Shown: piece by piece, positions 9,060 through 16,083 of the stretch
Position numbering within the stretch: position 1 is the stretch's first letter
Layout of the letters: each line of letters begins with the position of its first letter
Program-made: the position numbers and the translations under genes
Notes under the pieces: model-generated
Databases searched by the model: none
What the model saw: the letters and a program-made list of their open reading frames with translations, nothing else
Told to the model about the DNA's origin: nothing
From: Devosia naphthalenivorans
GTDB lineage: Bacteria > Pseudomonadota > Alphaproteobacteria > Rhizobiales > Devosiaceae
Direction of reading: 5' to 3'
DNA: 64,000 nucleotides
Assembly: GCF_003056355.1 (NCBI RefSeq)
Contig: NZ_PYVW01000014.1
Coordinates: 1 to 64,000 of the forward strand

Positions 9060-9623
9060 ATGCGCATCATCGCCGGCAAGTTCCGCGGCAAATCGCTGAT
9101 CTCACCATCCGATGACAGCATTCGGCCCACCGCCGACCGCGTACGCGAATCGATGTTCAACATCCTCGCCAGCCGGTTGGGCCCTGTGTTCGCCGATGTG
9201 CGCGTGCTTGATCTCTTTGCCGGCACCGGCGCATTGGGCTTCGAAGCCCTCTCCCGCGGCGCGGGCCACGTGACCTTCGTCGACATGGGCGCCGAGGCTC
9301 GCGGCATCATCCGCGACCACATCGAAGCCTTCGGTGCCGGCGGTGTCACCAAGCTTCTGCGCCGCGACGCCACCGATCTGGGCACCCCCGGCACCTTCGG
9401 CCAGTTCAACCTGGTGTTCCTCGATCCGCCCTATGGCCAGGGCCTAGGCGAGCGCGCCCTGACGCACATCGCCGCCAATGGCTGGCTCGCCCCCGAAGCC
9501 ACCATCGTCTTCGAGGAAAGCGCCGACGCGGAAATCACCATCCCCGATGGCTACACCCTCGACGACCGCCGCATCTACGGCTCGGCTGCCGTCCACTTCC
9601 TGACGTTTGGCACCGCCGACTAA
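9060..9623 (+). CDS. rsmD: 16S rRNA (guanine966-N2)-methyltransferase RsmD
   Basis: Methylates G966 of 16S rRNA using S-adenosylmethionine. The N terminus MRIIAGKFRGK and the following RPTADRVRESMFNIL are diagnostic. The SAM-binding loop is DLFAGTGALGFEALSRG, and the catalytic motif is LDPPYG. At 187 residues it has the normal length. It follows the pseudouridine synthase gene, a neighbourhood common in alphaproteobacteria. Confidence 0.95.
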   Translation: MRIIAGKFRGKSLISPSDDSIRPTADRVRESMFNILASRLGPVFADVRVLDLFAGTGALGFEALSRGAGHVTFVDMGAEARGIIRDHIEAFGAGGVTKLLRRDATDLGTPGTFGQFNLVFLDPPYGQGLGERALTHIAANGWLAPEATIVFEESADAEITIPDGYTLDDRRIYGSAAVHFLTFGTAD

Positions 9624-9658
9624 CCGCTTGTGACTTCGGCGCACAACCTTGCAGTCGG

Positions 9659-9698
9659 CACCCTCCCCCTTGCGGGGAGGGATCAAGGGTGGGGGTGG
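9659..9698. repeat. G/C-tract hairpin repeat, family C
   Basis: CCCTCCCCCTTGCGGGGAGGG forms a hairpin followed by ATCAAGGGTGGGGGTGG. The same unit, including the ATCAAGGGTGGGGGTG trailer, recurs at 16011-16049 and in inverted order at 31536-31577. It lies in the gap between the convergent rsmD and zur genes. Confidence 0.75.
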
Positions 9699-9730
9699 CC
9701 TCCCATCGCATGCTGGGTCAGCGCAGGGGA

Positions 9731-10141
9731 TCACACCCCCACGCAAGCCCCACACCGCCCCCGGATCTCCATCGTGGTTCGCTCCACGCGGAACCCCTTG
9801 GCGCCGGCCCAATCCCCCAACCGCTCCTCGATTACGGGATCGGCAAATTCATCCACCTTCCCGCACCCCTCGCAGATGGCGAACGCGATCAGCCCCTTGC
9901 GGTGGCAATGCTCGTCCGCACACGCGACAAACGCATTGAGCGATTCCAGCCGGTGCGCCAGCCCGCGCTCCACCAGCTTGTCCAGCGCCCGATAGACCTG
10001 CAGCGGCGCCCGCAGGCCCTCCTCGCGCAGCCTGTCGAGGATGTCATAGGCGCTGAGCGGCCCCGCCGAATGGTTGAGTGCCCCGAGCACCAGCCCCTGG
10101 TTGCGCGTCAGGTCCGCCGGGACTTCGTGACTATGTGCCAT
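9731..10141 (-). CDS. zur: Fur-family zinc uptake regulator Zur
   Basis: A transcriptional repressor that, when zinc-bound, shuts off zinc uptake genes. A winged helix occupies the N-terminal half (SAYDILDRLREEG, VYRALDKLVERGLAHRL). Two cysteine pairs, CEGCGK and CGAC, form the structural zinc site typical of Fur/Zur, and an HCHRKG segment lies between the halves. The product is 136 residues. Its start overlaps the 3' end of znuB by 11 bases, so it is translated from the znuC-znuB transcript and probably autoregulated through the boxes near 11970. Confidence 0.93.
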   Translation of the reverse strand: MAHSHEVPADLTRNQGLVLGALNHSAGPLSAYDILDRLREEGLRAPLQVYRALDKLVERGLAHRLESLNAFVACADEHCHRKGLIAFAICEGCGKVDEFADPVIEERLGDWAGAKGFRVERTTMEIRGRCGACVGV

Positions 10142-10949
10142 GGATTTCTCTCCTGCCGAACAAACGCGTCACCGGCACGGCCAGCGACACAAGGAATACA
10201 ACCAGCGCCATCACCACGATAGAGGGCCCGGAAGCCGTGTCCCAGGTCCGCGAGCCGAACAGCCCGCCGACCACTGCAAGAGCCCCCAGCACAGCCGCAA
10301 CAATCGCCATGGCTTCCGGCGTCGAACTCAATCGCCGCGCCGTTGCAGCAGGGATAATCAGCAACGAGGTAATCAGCAACACGCCCACCAGCTTCATGGC
10401 AATGGCGATGACGCTCGCCATCAGGATCATCAGCAACAACCGGCTGGCCTCCGGCCGCAACCCTTCGGCCTCGGCCAGTTCGGGGCTGACAGTAGACGCC
10501 AGCAATGGCCGCCACGCAAAGATCAGCATCCCCACGATGGCGACACCCCCACCATAAATGATGGCAATGTCCTCGACCGAAACGGCCAGGATGTCCCCAA
10601 ACAGAAAACCCATCAGATCGATGCGCACGGTGGTGAGGAAACCCACCAGCACCAGCCCCACCGCCAAGGTCGAATGGCTCAAAATGCCGAGCAGCGCGTC
10701 GGTCGATAGCGTCGCCTGCTTCTGCAGCACGATCAGCGCACCGGCCACCAATGCCGCGACGGCGAACACGCCCAGCGTCATGTTCATGGACAGGATGATC
10801 GATAGCGCCACGCCCAAAAGCGCCGAATGCGCCATCGTATCGCCAAAATATGCCATCCGCCGCCATACGACAAAGCACCCCAGCGGCCCTGCGATGAGGG
10901 CCAACCCGATGCCGGCAATAAGAGCGCGGGAGAAGTAGTCACCGAACAT
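10131..10949 (-). CDS. znuB: Zinc ABC transporter permease ZnuB
   Basis: The membrane subunit of the high-affinity zinc importer, ABC-3 family, with about eight hydrophobic helices over 272 residues. Diagnostic stretches are GPLGCFVVWRRMAYFGDTMAHSALLG near the N terminus and LLIIPAATAR in the second half. The ATG at 10949 (MFGDYFSRAL) is chosen; the frame is open to 11060 only by reading into the palindromic repeat at 10978-11050. The gene overlaps zur downstream. Confidence 0.95.
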   Translation of the reverse strand: MFGDYFSRALIAGIGLALIAGPLGCFVVWRRMAYFGDTMAHSALLGVALSIILSMNMTLGVFAVAALVAGALIVLQKQATLSTDALLGILSHSTLAVGLVLVGFLTTVRIDLMGFLFGDILAVSVEDIAIIYGGGVAIVGMLIFAWRPLLASTVSPELAEAEGLRPEASRLLLMILMASVIAIAMKLVGVLLITSLLIIPAATARRLSSTPEAMAIVAAVLGALAVVGGLFGSRTWDTASGPSIVVMALVVFLVSLAVPVTRLFGRREIHGT

Positions 10950-10977
10950 GGACGCACTCCCCGGTAGCGGACACGGC

Positions 10978-11050
10978 GTCATTCCCGCGGAAGCGGGAAT
11001 CCCACTTTGGGGCCGAAAGAACGAGAGATTCCCGCTTCCGCGGGAATGAC
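10978..11050. repeat. Palindromic intergenic repeat, family A
   Basis: GTCATTCCCGCGGAAGCGGG faces CCCGCTTCCGCGGGAATGAC. Relative to most copies both arms carry a compensated change (GAAA/TTTC to GGAA/TTCC), which keeps the hairpins intact. It lies between znuC and znuB in the middle of the presumed operon. Confidence 0.85.
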
Positions 11051-11107
11051 GCGGATGCACAGGGGGCGGCCAGAGCAGGGCTGGAGGCGCCGAACCCAGT
11101 CAAAACC

Positions 11108-11908
11108 TCAATGCCCATGCACGTGCTCCCCATGCTCATGCTCATGCACATGTCCCTCCGCAACCACGCATCCATCATCATGGTGCTCATGATCATGATG
11201 GTGCTGATAAAGCGCCAGCGCACCGGCCCCGCGCTCGCCAAACAGCCGCAGATATTCGGGGCTGCGCTGCACAGCCGAAGGCGTGCCCCGGCAGCAGACA
11301 TGGCCATTGAGGCAAATCACCGTGTCGGTTTCCGCCATCACCACATGCAGGTCGTGGCTGATCATCAGGATACCGCTGCGCGTCGTGTCGCGAATGTTGC
11401 GCACCAGATCGTAAAGTGCCACCTCACCCGAAAAATCCACGCCTTGCACCGGCTCGTCCAGCACCAGCAGGTCCGGCTTACGGATCATCGCGCGCGCAAA
11501 CAGCACCCGCTGGAATTCTCCGCCCGAAAGCTCCTGCACCGCGGCCTTGAGCAGCCGTTCGGCGCCCACCGCTTCCAGCGCCGCGCTGATCTCGCCACGC
11601 GAATACCGCCCGGTCAGCGTCATCAGCCGCTCCACGGTCAGCGGCAGCGTCCAGTCGATGCTCAGCTTTTGCGGCACATAGCCGATGCGCAGCCCCGCCT
11701 TGCGACTCACCCTGCCGGTGCTGGGCTTCAACACGCCCGTGGCAAGCTTGGCCGTCGTCGATTTTCCCGATCCGTTCGGGCCGATCAGCGTCACGATCTC
11801 GCCGCGCGCAATCGTCAGGTCCACGCCGCTCACCAGCGTGCGGCCAGCGCGGCTCACCCCGGCATTCTCAAGCGTTATCAGGGTCTCTCTTGATGCCAGG
11901 GCATCCAT
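11108..11908 (-). CDS. znuC: Zinc ABC transporter ATPase ZnuC with His-rich tail
   Basis: The ATP-hydrolysing subunit of the zinc importer. Walker A is GPNGSGKST, the ABC signature is QELSGGEFQRVLFARA, Walker B is DLLVLDEPVQGVD, and the switch histidine is in MISHDLH. The last 35 residues are very rich in His/Asp/Glu (for example YQHHHDHEHHDD and HVHEHEHGEHVHGH), an extension not usual for the ATPase subunit and probably able to bind zinc. The ATG at 11908 is preferred; a GTG at 11944 is in frame but lacks a ribosome binding site. Divergent from znuA. Confidence 0.93.
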   Translation of the reverse strand: MDALASRETLITLENAGVSRAGRTLVSGVDLTIARGEIVTLIGPNGSGKSTTAKLATGVLKPSTGRVSRKAGLRIGYVPQKLSIDWTLPLTVERLMTLTGRYSRGEISAALEAVGAERLLKAAVQELSGGEFQRVLFARAMIRKPDLLVLDEPVQGVDFSGEVALYDLVRNIRDTTRSGILMISHDLHVVMAETDTVICLNGHVCCRGTPSAVQRSPEYLRLFGERGAGALALYQHHHDHEHHDDGCVVAEGHVHEHEHGEHVHGH

Positions 11909-11969
11909 GGGCAGTGTGCTCTCTACTGGCGCCGGGTTATTCACACCCGGGCTTGACGGCGTAAATTAT

Positions 11970-12007
11970 GTTATAGCATAACGTCGACGCAAGTGTAATA
12001 ACATAAC
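11970..12007. promoter_or_regulatory. Two Zur-like operator boxes between znuC and znuA
   Basis: GTTATAGCATAAC at 11970-11982 and GTAATAACATAAC at 11995-12007 are related 13-mers, 25 bases apart, each with GT(T/A)AT...ATAAC half sites. They resemble the AT-rich Zur boxes of alphaproteobacteria (GTTATATTATAAC-like). They stand in an otherwise GC-rich region between two divergent zinc transport genes. The second box ends only 11 bases before the znuA ATG, so a bound repressor would cover the znuA leader. Confidence 0.75.
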
Positions 12008-12018
12008 ATGAGGCTTCG

Positions 12019-12984
12019 ATGAACCTGCTCTTTCCCGCTGCATTGCTCGGCACTGCCTTGCTGACCACTTCTGCCATGGCAGCGCCCAGCGTCGTGGCCT
12101 CCATCAAGCCGGTTCATTCGCTGGTTGCCGCCGTCATGGAAGGGGTAGGGGAGCCGACGCTCCTTGTGCGCGGCTCGGCGTCCCCGCACAACTACGCCCT
12201 CAAGCCGTCCGATGCCGGAGCGCTCGAATCCGCCGACATCGTGTTCTGGACCGGCCATGGCATGGAGCTTTTCCTCGCCGAGGCGCTCGACACCCTCTCG
12301 GGCAATGCCGAAATCGTCGAACTCGCCGAAACGCCCGGCATCGCCCTGCTCCCCATGCGCGAAGGCGGCGCCTTCGAACCCCATGAGCACCACGATGGCC
12401 ACGATCACGATCATGATCATGATCATGACCATGACCATGACCATGGCCATGGGCATGAACATGAACACGGCGAAGGCGACATGCACTTCTGGCTCGATCC
12501 GGAAAACGCCAAGCTGATGGTCACCCACATTGCGGCCGCCCTCTCAGCCGCCGACCCGGAAAACGCTCAGGCCTACACCGCCAACGCCGAAGCCGAAATC
12601 GCTGAACTGGATGATCTCGAGGCCGAACTCGCCGCCACCCTGGCCCCGGTCAAGGACCAGCCCTTCGTCGTCTTCCACGATGCCTATCAGTATTTCGAAC
12701 AGCGCTTCGGCCTGACCCTGGCAGGTTCGGTCACCGTCAGTCCCGAAACCGCTCCCGGCGCCGCCCGCATCGACGAACTCAAGGCCCGCGTCGCCGAACT
12801 CGGCGCTACCTGCGTCTTTGCCGAACCCAATTTCGAGCCCGCGATCATCAGCGCCATCACCGAAGGCACCACCGCCAAATCCGGCATTCTCGACCCCGAA
12901 GGCAGCGCCCTCTCCGAAGGCCCCGACCTCTACCCCAACCTCCTGCGCGGCCTCGCCACCAGCCTGGTCGATTGCCTGGGCTAA
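12019..12984 (+). CDS. znuA: Zinc ABC transporter periplasmic binding protein ZnuA
   Basis: Captures zinc in the periplasm and hands it to ZnuBC. A signal peptide is visible (about 21 residues, ending SAMAAP). Cluster A-I motifs include VASIKPVHSLVAAVM and GSASPHNYALKPSDA, with the metal-ligand histidine in SPHNY. A central loop holds a run of alternating His/Asp followed by HGHGHEHEHGEGDMHFWLDP, which is typical of ZnuA and not of manganese-binding relatives. Later ligands are in FHDAYQYFEQRFGL. The length of 321 residues is normal. Translation starts 11 bases after the second Zur box. Confidence 0.96.
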   Translation: MNLLFPAALLGTALLTTSAMAAPSVVASIKPVHSLVAAVMEGVGEPTLLVRGSASPHNYALKPSDAGALESADIVFWTGHGMELFLAEALDTLSGNAEIVELAETPGIALLPMREGGAFEPHEHHDGHDHDHDHDHDHDHDHGHGHEHEHGEGDMHFWLDPENAKLMVTHIAAALSAADPENAQAYTANAEAEIAELDDLEAELAATLAPVKDQPFVVFHDAYQYFEQRFGLTLAGSVTVSPETAPGAARIDELKARVAELGATCVFAEPNFEPAIISAITEGTTAKSGILDPEGSALSEGPDLYPNLLRGLATSLVDCLG

Positions 12985-12996
12985 CCCACGGAAGCC

Positions 12997-13029
12997 TCCT
13001 CCCCCTTTACAGGGGGAGGTTGGGTGGGG
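12997..13029. repeat. G/C-tract hairpin repeat, family C
   Basis: CCTCCCCCTTTACAGGGGGAGG hairpin followed by TTGGGTGGGG. It lies between the convergent znuA and DUF486 genes and may act as a transcription end, although there is no T run. Confidence 0.65.
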
Positions 13030-13031
13030 CC

Positions 13032-13388
13032 TTACTTCAGCGGCCCCTTGAAGATAAAGAACGCCCCCAGCGCGATCAGCCCGAACCCGACCCCGTGGTT
13101 CACCGTCAGCTTTTCGCCGAAGTAGAACACCGTGAACACGGCAAAGACGCTGAGCGAAATCACTTCCTGGATCGTCTTGAGCTCGGACGGCGAATAAACC
13201 GCTTCCCCGATCCGGTTGGCGGGTACTGCCAGCCAATACTCGAAAAACGCGATGCCCCAGCTGATCAGCACCGCCGCCCACAGCGCCGAGGTGGGCCATT
13301 TCAGATGCCCATACCAGGCAAATGTCATGAAGACATTGGACGCAAGGAGCAGCCCGATCGGGGCCAATGTTGCGAAGTTCAGGCCCAA
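13032..13388 (-). CDS. Small membrane protein, DUF486 (DMT-like) family
   Basis: A 118-residue inner membrane protein with four hydrophobic segments, matching the DUF486/DMT family of short multidrug-resistance-like proteins; the transported substrate is unknown. Recognisable stretches are SNVFMTFAWYGHLK, WGIAFFEYWLAVPANRIG and IQEVISLSVFAVF. Translation probably starts at a TTG (13388), supported by an AGGGAG site just upstream. It is followed closely by, and on the same strand as, the DUF2164 gene, which lies upstream of it. Confidence 0.85.
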   Translation of the reverse strand: MGLNFATLAPIGLLLASNVFMTFAWYGHLKWPTSALWAAVLISWGIAFFEYWLAVPANRIGEAVYSPSELKTIQEVISLSVFAVFTVFYFGEKLTVNHGVGFGLIALGAFFIFKGPLK

Positions 13389-13400
13389 TTGCGGCTCCCT

Positions 13401-13655
13401 TTAGCGCAGATGCTTGGTCGGCTGTTCCAGCGCATAGATTTCGTCGTTGAGGCTGTCCATGCGCTGCCGGACCAGCTCCTGCGCGTCATAGAGTCCGCGA
13501 TTGTAGAAATACGCGCCCATCTTGTCGGCAAAGAACATCATCAGCATTTCCGCCGGCATGGCCCCGATCGATTGGTCCAGCTCGTCACGGAAGTAATCCT
13601 GGATTTCCCCGACAATGGCCTTGGCTTCTTCGCGGCTGAACTTGATCGGCTTCAT
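13401..13655 (-). CDS. DUF2164 family protein
   Basis: A small, acidic, soluble protein of 84 residues that begins MKPIKFSREEAK and continues with IQDYFRDELDQSIG and MLMMFFADKMGAYFYNRGLYDAQ. This is the arrangement of the widespread DUF2164 family, whose function is unknown. The ATG at 13655 has an AAGGAG site upstream; the longer frame to 13703 is not needed. It is probably cotranscribed with the DUF486 gene 12 bases downstream. Confidence 0.85.
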   Translation of the reverse strand: MKPIKFSREEAKAIVGEIQDYFRDELDQSIGAMPAEMLMMFFADKMGAYFYNRGLYDAQELVRQRMDSLNDEIYALEQPTKHLR

Positions 13656-13746
13656 GAACGCTCTCCTTCTGGCGCGGTCATACCGCGAGTCGCCTCGCCC
13701 CACACCAGTGATTGACCGCCTCCACGCAAGGGGATAGTCCTTGTCA

Positions 13747-13934
13747 CGTGTTGGTTCCCCGCGCCCGTTGCGGCAAGGGGATCAAAAGGGAATACGGTAG
13801 GGATTACCCATCAGGGGCCCGATCCGTAGCTGCCCCCGCAACTGTAAGCGGTGGGTCTTCTCATCAAGCCACTGGCGTTAAGCCGGGAAGGCGAGGGGAC
13901 TGCAATCACCGCGAGCCAGGAGACCTGCCGGCAC
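13747..13934 (+). promoter_or_regulatory. Cobalamin (B12) riboswitch
   Basis: The conserved blocks of an adenosylcobalamin aptamer are present in order: CGTGTTGGTTCC at the 5' end, a GGGAA segment near 13788, GGCCCGATCCGTAGCTGCCC, CCGCAACTGTAAGCGG, GCCACTGG followed by GCCGGGAAGG, and the B12 box AGCCAGGAGACCTGCC at 13914-13929. It precedes cbtB by about 50 bases, so B12 should reduce expression of cbtB-cbtA-cobW and probably of the cobN-cobO genes that follow. Confidence 0.95.
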
Positions 13935-13982
13935 ACGAGCCGGGCGAAAAGCCCAAATTGTTCCGCGCACGGAGGGTGCCGC

Positions 13983-14165
13983 ATGAATACTTCGATCACG
14001 ACGACTGGCCTCCAGTCACTATCCGTCTCTCAGCGGCTCATCGCGGGCTCGCTCGCGCTGCTGCTTGGTTTGACGCTGCTTGTCGGCACCGGCTTTGCTG
14101 GCGATTACCGCCTCCATAACGGCGCGCACGACACCCGCCACGCCATGGGCTTCCCCTGCCACTAA
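13983..14165 (+). CDS. cbtB: Cobalt transporter subunit CbtB
   Basis: A 60-residue protein with one membrane helix (LIAGSLALLLGLTLLVGTGF) and a short C terminus carrying several histidines (YRLHNGAHDTRH, ending PCH). This is the CbtB layout; the histidines are thought to bind cobalt outside the membrane. It lies directly downstream of the B12 riboswitch and 22 bases before cbtA. ATG 13983 is the natural start; the frame is open further upstream only through the riboswitch. Confidence 0.9.
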   Translation: MNTSITTTGLQSLSVSQRLIAGSLALLLGLTLLVGTGFAGDYRLHNGAHDTRHAMGFPCH

Positions 14166-14187
14166 GGCAGCGCAAGAGAGACGACCA

Positions 14188-14919
14188 ATGTTCCGCAATC
14201 TGTTTTTTGCTGCGCTCGTCGCAGCGCTTTGTGCTGGCCTCGTCACCTCGGCCGTCCAATATTTCCGGGTCACGCCGCTGATCTTTGCCGCCGAAGCTTA
14301 TGAAAGCGAAGGCGTGCAAAATCACGGCAATGCCGCAGCAAATCACGAGCATGCTGAGAGCATGCCCGCCCATAACCATGGCGAAAACGAGTGGATGCCC
14401 CAGGACGGCTTCGAGCGCACAGCCTATACCGTGCTGGCCAATATCCTGATGGCGGCCGGCTACGCCCTCATCATCGGCGCTGTTTCGGTGCTGTTCAATC
14501 TCCCCATAACCTGGTCCACCGGCCTGCTCTGGGCCGTCGGCGGCTTTGCGGCCTTTTCCCTGGCGCCCGCCTTTGGCCTGGCCCCAGGCCTACCCGGCAT
14601 GCCTGTCGCTGATACCCTGGCGCGCCAGCTCTGGTGGGCCGGCACGGCACTGGCCACCGGCGGCGCCCTGCTGCTGACGGCCAAGTTCCGCGCCCCCTGG
14701 GCCCTCGCCCTTGCCATCGCCTTGGCCATCCTGCCCCATCTGATCGGCGCCCCCCAGGCGCCGGACGAAGCCACCGGCTTCCCCGCCAGCCTTGCCGCGT
14801 CCTTCGCCTCGGCGGTGCTGTTCAATGCCGCCGTGTTCTGGATCGTCCTTGGCGTCACCTTTGGCCGCATGAACGATTACCTAGCCGTCCGCAACCAGCC
14901 TGCCGGAGCCTTCACATGA
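14188..14919 (+). CDS. cbtA: Cobalt transporter subunit CbtA
   Basis: A membrane protein of 243 residues, the larger partner of CbtB in a proposed cobalt importer of organisms that use the aerobic B12 route. The N terminus is MFRNLFFAALVAALCAGLVTS, followed by a periplasmic loop rich in histidine (ANHEHAESMPAHNHGENEW). Further helices include the GLAPGLPGMP segment, characteristic of the family. Its stop overlaps the cobW start in an ATGA, which implies coupled translation. Confidence 0.92.
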   Translation: MFRNLFFAALVAALCAGLVTSAVQYFRVTPLIFAAEAYESEGVQNHGNAAANHEHAESMPAHNHGENEWMPQDGFERTAYTVLANILMAAGYALIIGAVSVLFNLPITWSTGLLWAVGGFAAFSLAPAFGLAPGLPGMPVADTLARQLWWAGTALATGGALLLTAKFRAPWALALAIALAILPHLIGAPQAPDEATGFPASLAASFASAVLFNAAVFWIVLGVTFGRMNDYLAVRNQPAGAFT

Positions 14920-15974
14920 CCACCAAGATCCCGACGACCGTCATCACGGGCTTCCTCGGCGCCGGCAAGACCACGCTGGTGCGCCATCTTCTGGCCCACG
15001 CGCCCAAGGGCAAGCGCATTGCCCTCATCATCAACGAGTTCGGCGATCTCGGCGTCGACAAGGATATTCTCGCCGGCTGCGGCGATGAAACCTGCCGCGA
15101 AGAGGACATGGTAGAGCTCTCCAATGGCTGTATCTGCTGCACCGTGGCCGACGAGTTCATTCCCACCATGCAGGCGCTTCTCGCGCGCCCGGAAAAGTTC
15201 GATCACATCGTCATCGAAACCTCCGGCCTTGCCCTGCCGCAGCCGTTGATCCGCGCCTTCAACTGGCCCGAGATCAAGGCGCAGGTCACCATCGACGGCA
15301 TTGTAACCGTCGCCGACGCCTCGGCTCTCGCCGCAGGCCGCTTCGCCTCCGACGAAGCCGCCGTCGATGCGCAGCGCCGCCAGGACGAAATGCTCGATCA
15401 CGAAACGCCCTTGGGCGAACTCTTCGAAGACCAGCTTTCCGTCGCCGACCTCGTCATCATCAACAAGGCCGACCTCGTCGACGACGCCATGCTCGCCAAG
15501 GTCGAAAGCAACATCCGCGCCGAACTGCGCCCCGGCGTCGGCATCATCCATGCCCGAAACGGCCATGTCGATATCGCGGCGCTCCTGGGCATGGGCATGG
15601 GTTCGGAAGAAGATATCGCCAACCGCCCCAGCCACCACGAACTCGAACATGGCGGGGAAACCCATGAGCACGACGACTTCGACAGCTTCTCGCTCCGCAT
15701 CCCCTCTGTTGCCAGCAAGGACGAGCTCCTCGCCGCGATCGAACAGACCATCCGCGATCACGACGTGCTGCGCCTAAAAGGCTTCGCCGCCATCCCCGGC
15801 GCCGCCGCCCGCCTCGCCATCCAGGCCGTCGGGCCCCGCGTCACCGCCTATTTCGACCGCCCCTGGAAAGACAGCGAATCGCGCGAAACCGCCCTCGTCG
15901 TCATCGGCGAATCGCCCCTGGACCACACCGCCATCACCGCCAGCCTGCAACGGGCCACGGCTGCGGCGGCCTGA
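14916..15974 (+). CDS. cobW: CobW, GTP-dependent metallochaperone for cobalamin synthesis
   Basis: A COG0523 G3E GTPase required with CobNST for B12 synthesis, probably delivering cobalt. The P loop is GFLGAGKTTL, the metal-binding CxCC motif is in GCICCTV, and the base-recognition motif is NKADLV. A His-rich stretch (SHHELEHGGETHEHDD) lies in the middle, and a CobW C-terminal domain follows. The product is 352 residues. The start overlaps the cbtA stop. Position between cobalt transporter genes and cobN supports CobW rather than a zinc-responsive paralogue. Confidence 0.93.
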   Translation: MTTKIPTTVITGFLGAGKTTLVRHLLAHAPKGKRIALIINEFGDLGVDKDILAGCGDETCREEDMVELSNGCICCTVADEFIPTMQALLARPEKFDHIVIETSGLALPQPLIRAFNWPEIKAQVTIDGIVTVADASALAAGRFASDEAAVDAQRRQDEMLDHETPLGELFEDQLSVADLVIINKADLVDDAMLAKVESNIRAELRPGVGIIHARNGHVDIAALLGMGMGSEEDIANRPSHHELEHGGETHEHDDFDSFSLRIPSVASKDELLAAIEQTIRDHDVLRLKGFAAIPGAAARLAIQAVGPRVTAYFDRPWKDSESRETALVVIGESPLDHTAITASLQRATAAAA

Positions 15975-16010
15975 TGTTCGACACGGTCCTGAGCTCGATC
16001 CCTCCGTCGA

Positions 16011-16049
16011 CACCCTCCCCCTTGCGGGGAGGGATCAAGGGTGGGGGTG
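16011..16049. repeat. G/C-tract hairpin repeat, family C
   Basis: CACCCTCCCCCTTGCGGGGA and the trailer ATCAAGGGTGGGGGTG, almost identical to the copy at 9659-9698. It occupies the gap between cobW and cobN and could weaken transcription into cobN. Confidence 0.75.
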
Positions 16050-16083
16050 CCGGCCTATCAACAATCGTGATGGCCGGGTAACC

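Noticed and set aside
7777..9099. A 440-codon frame overlapping the tail of the pseudouridine synthase
   Set aside because: Shifted reading of the low-complexity tail; composition is Ala/Arg/Pro/Ser only, and the S4-catalytic frame continues through the tail.
12409..12470. CATGAT-like tandem repeats that could suggest a CRISPR or microsatellite
   Set aside because: They encode the His/Asp run of ZnuA and have no spacers.
14019..14379. Minus-strand frames over cbtB and the start of cbtA
   Set aside because: They contradict the riboswitch direction and the clear CbtB/CbtA features.
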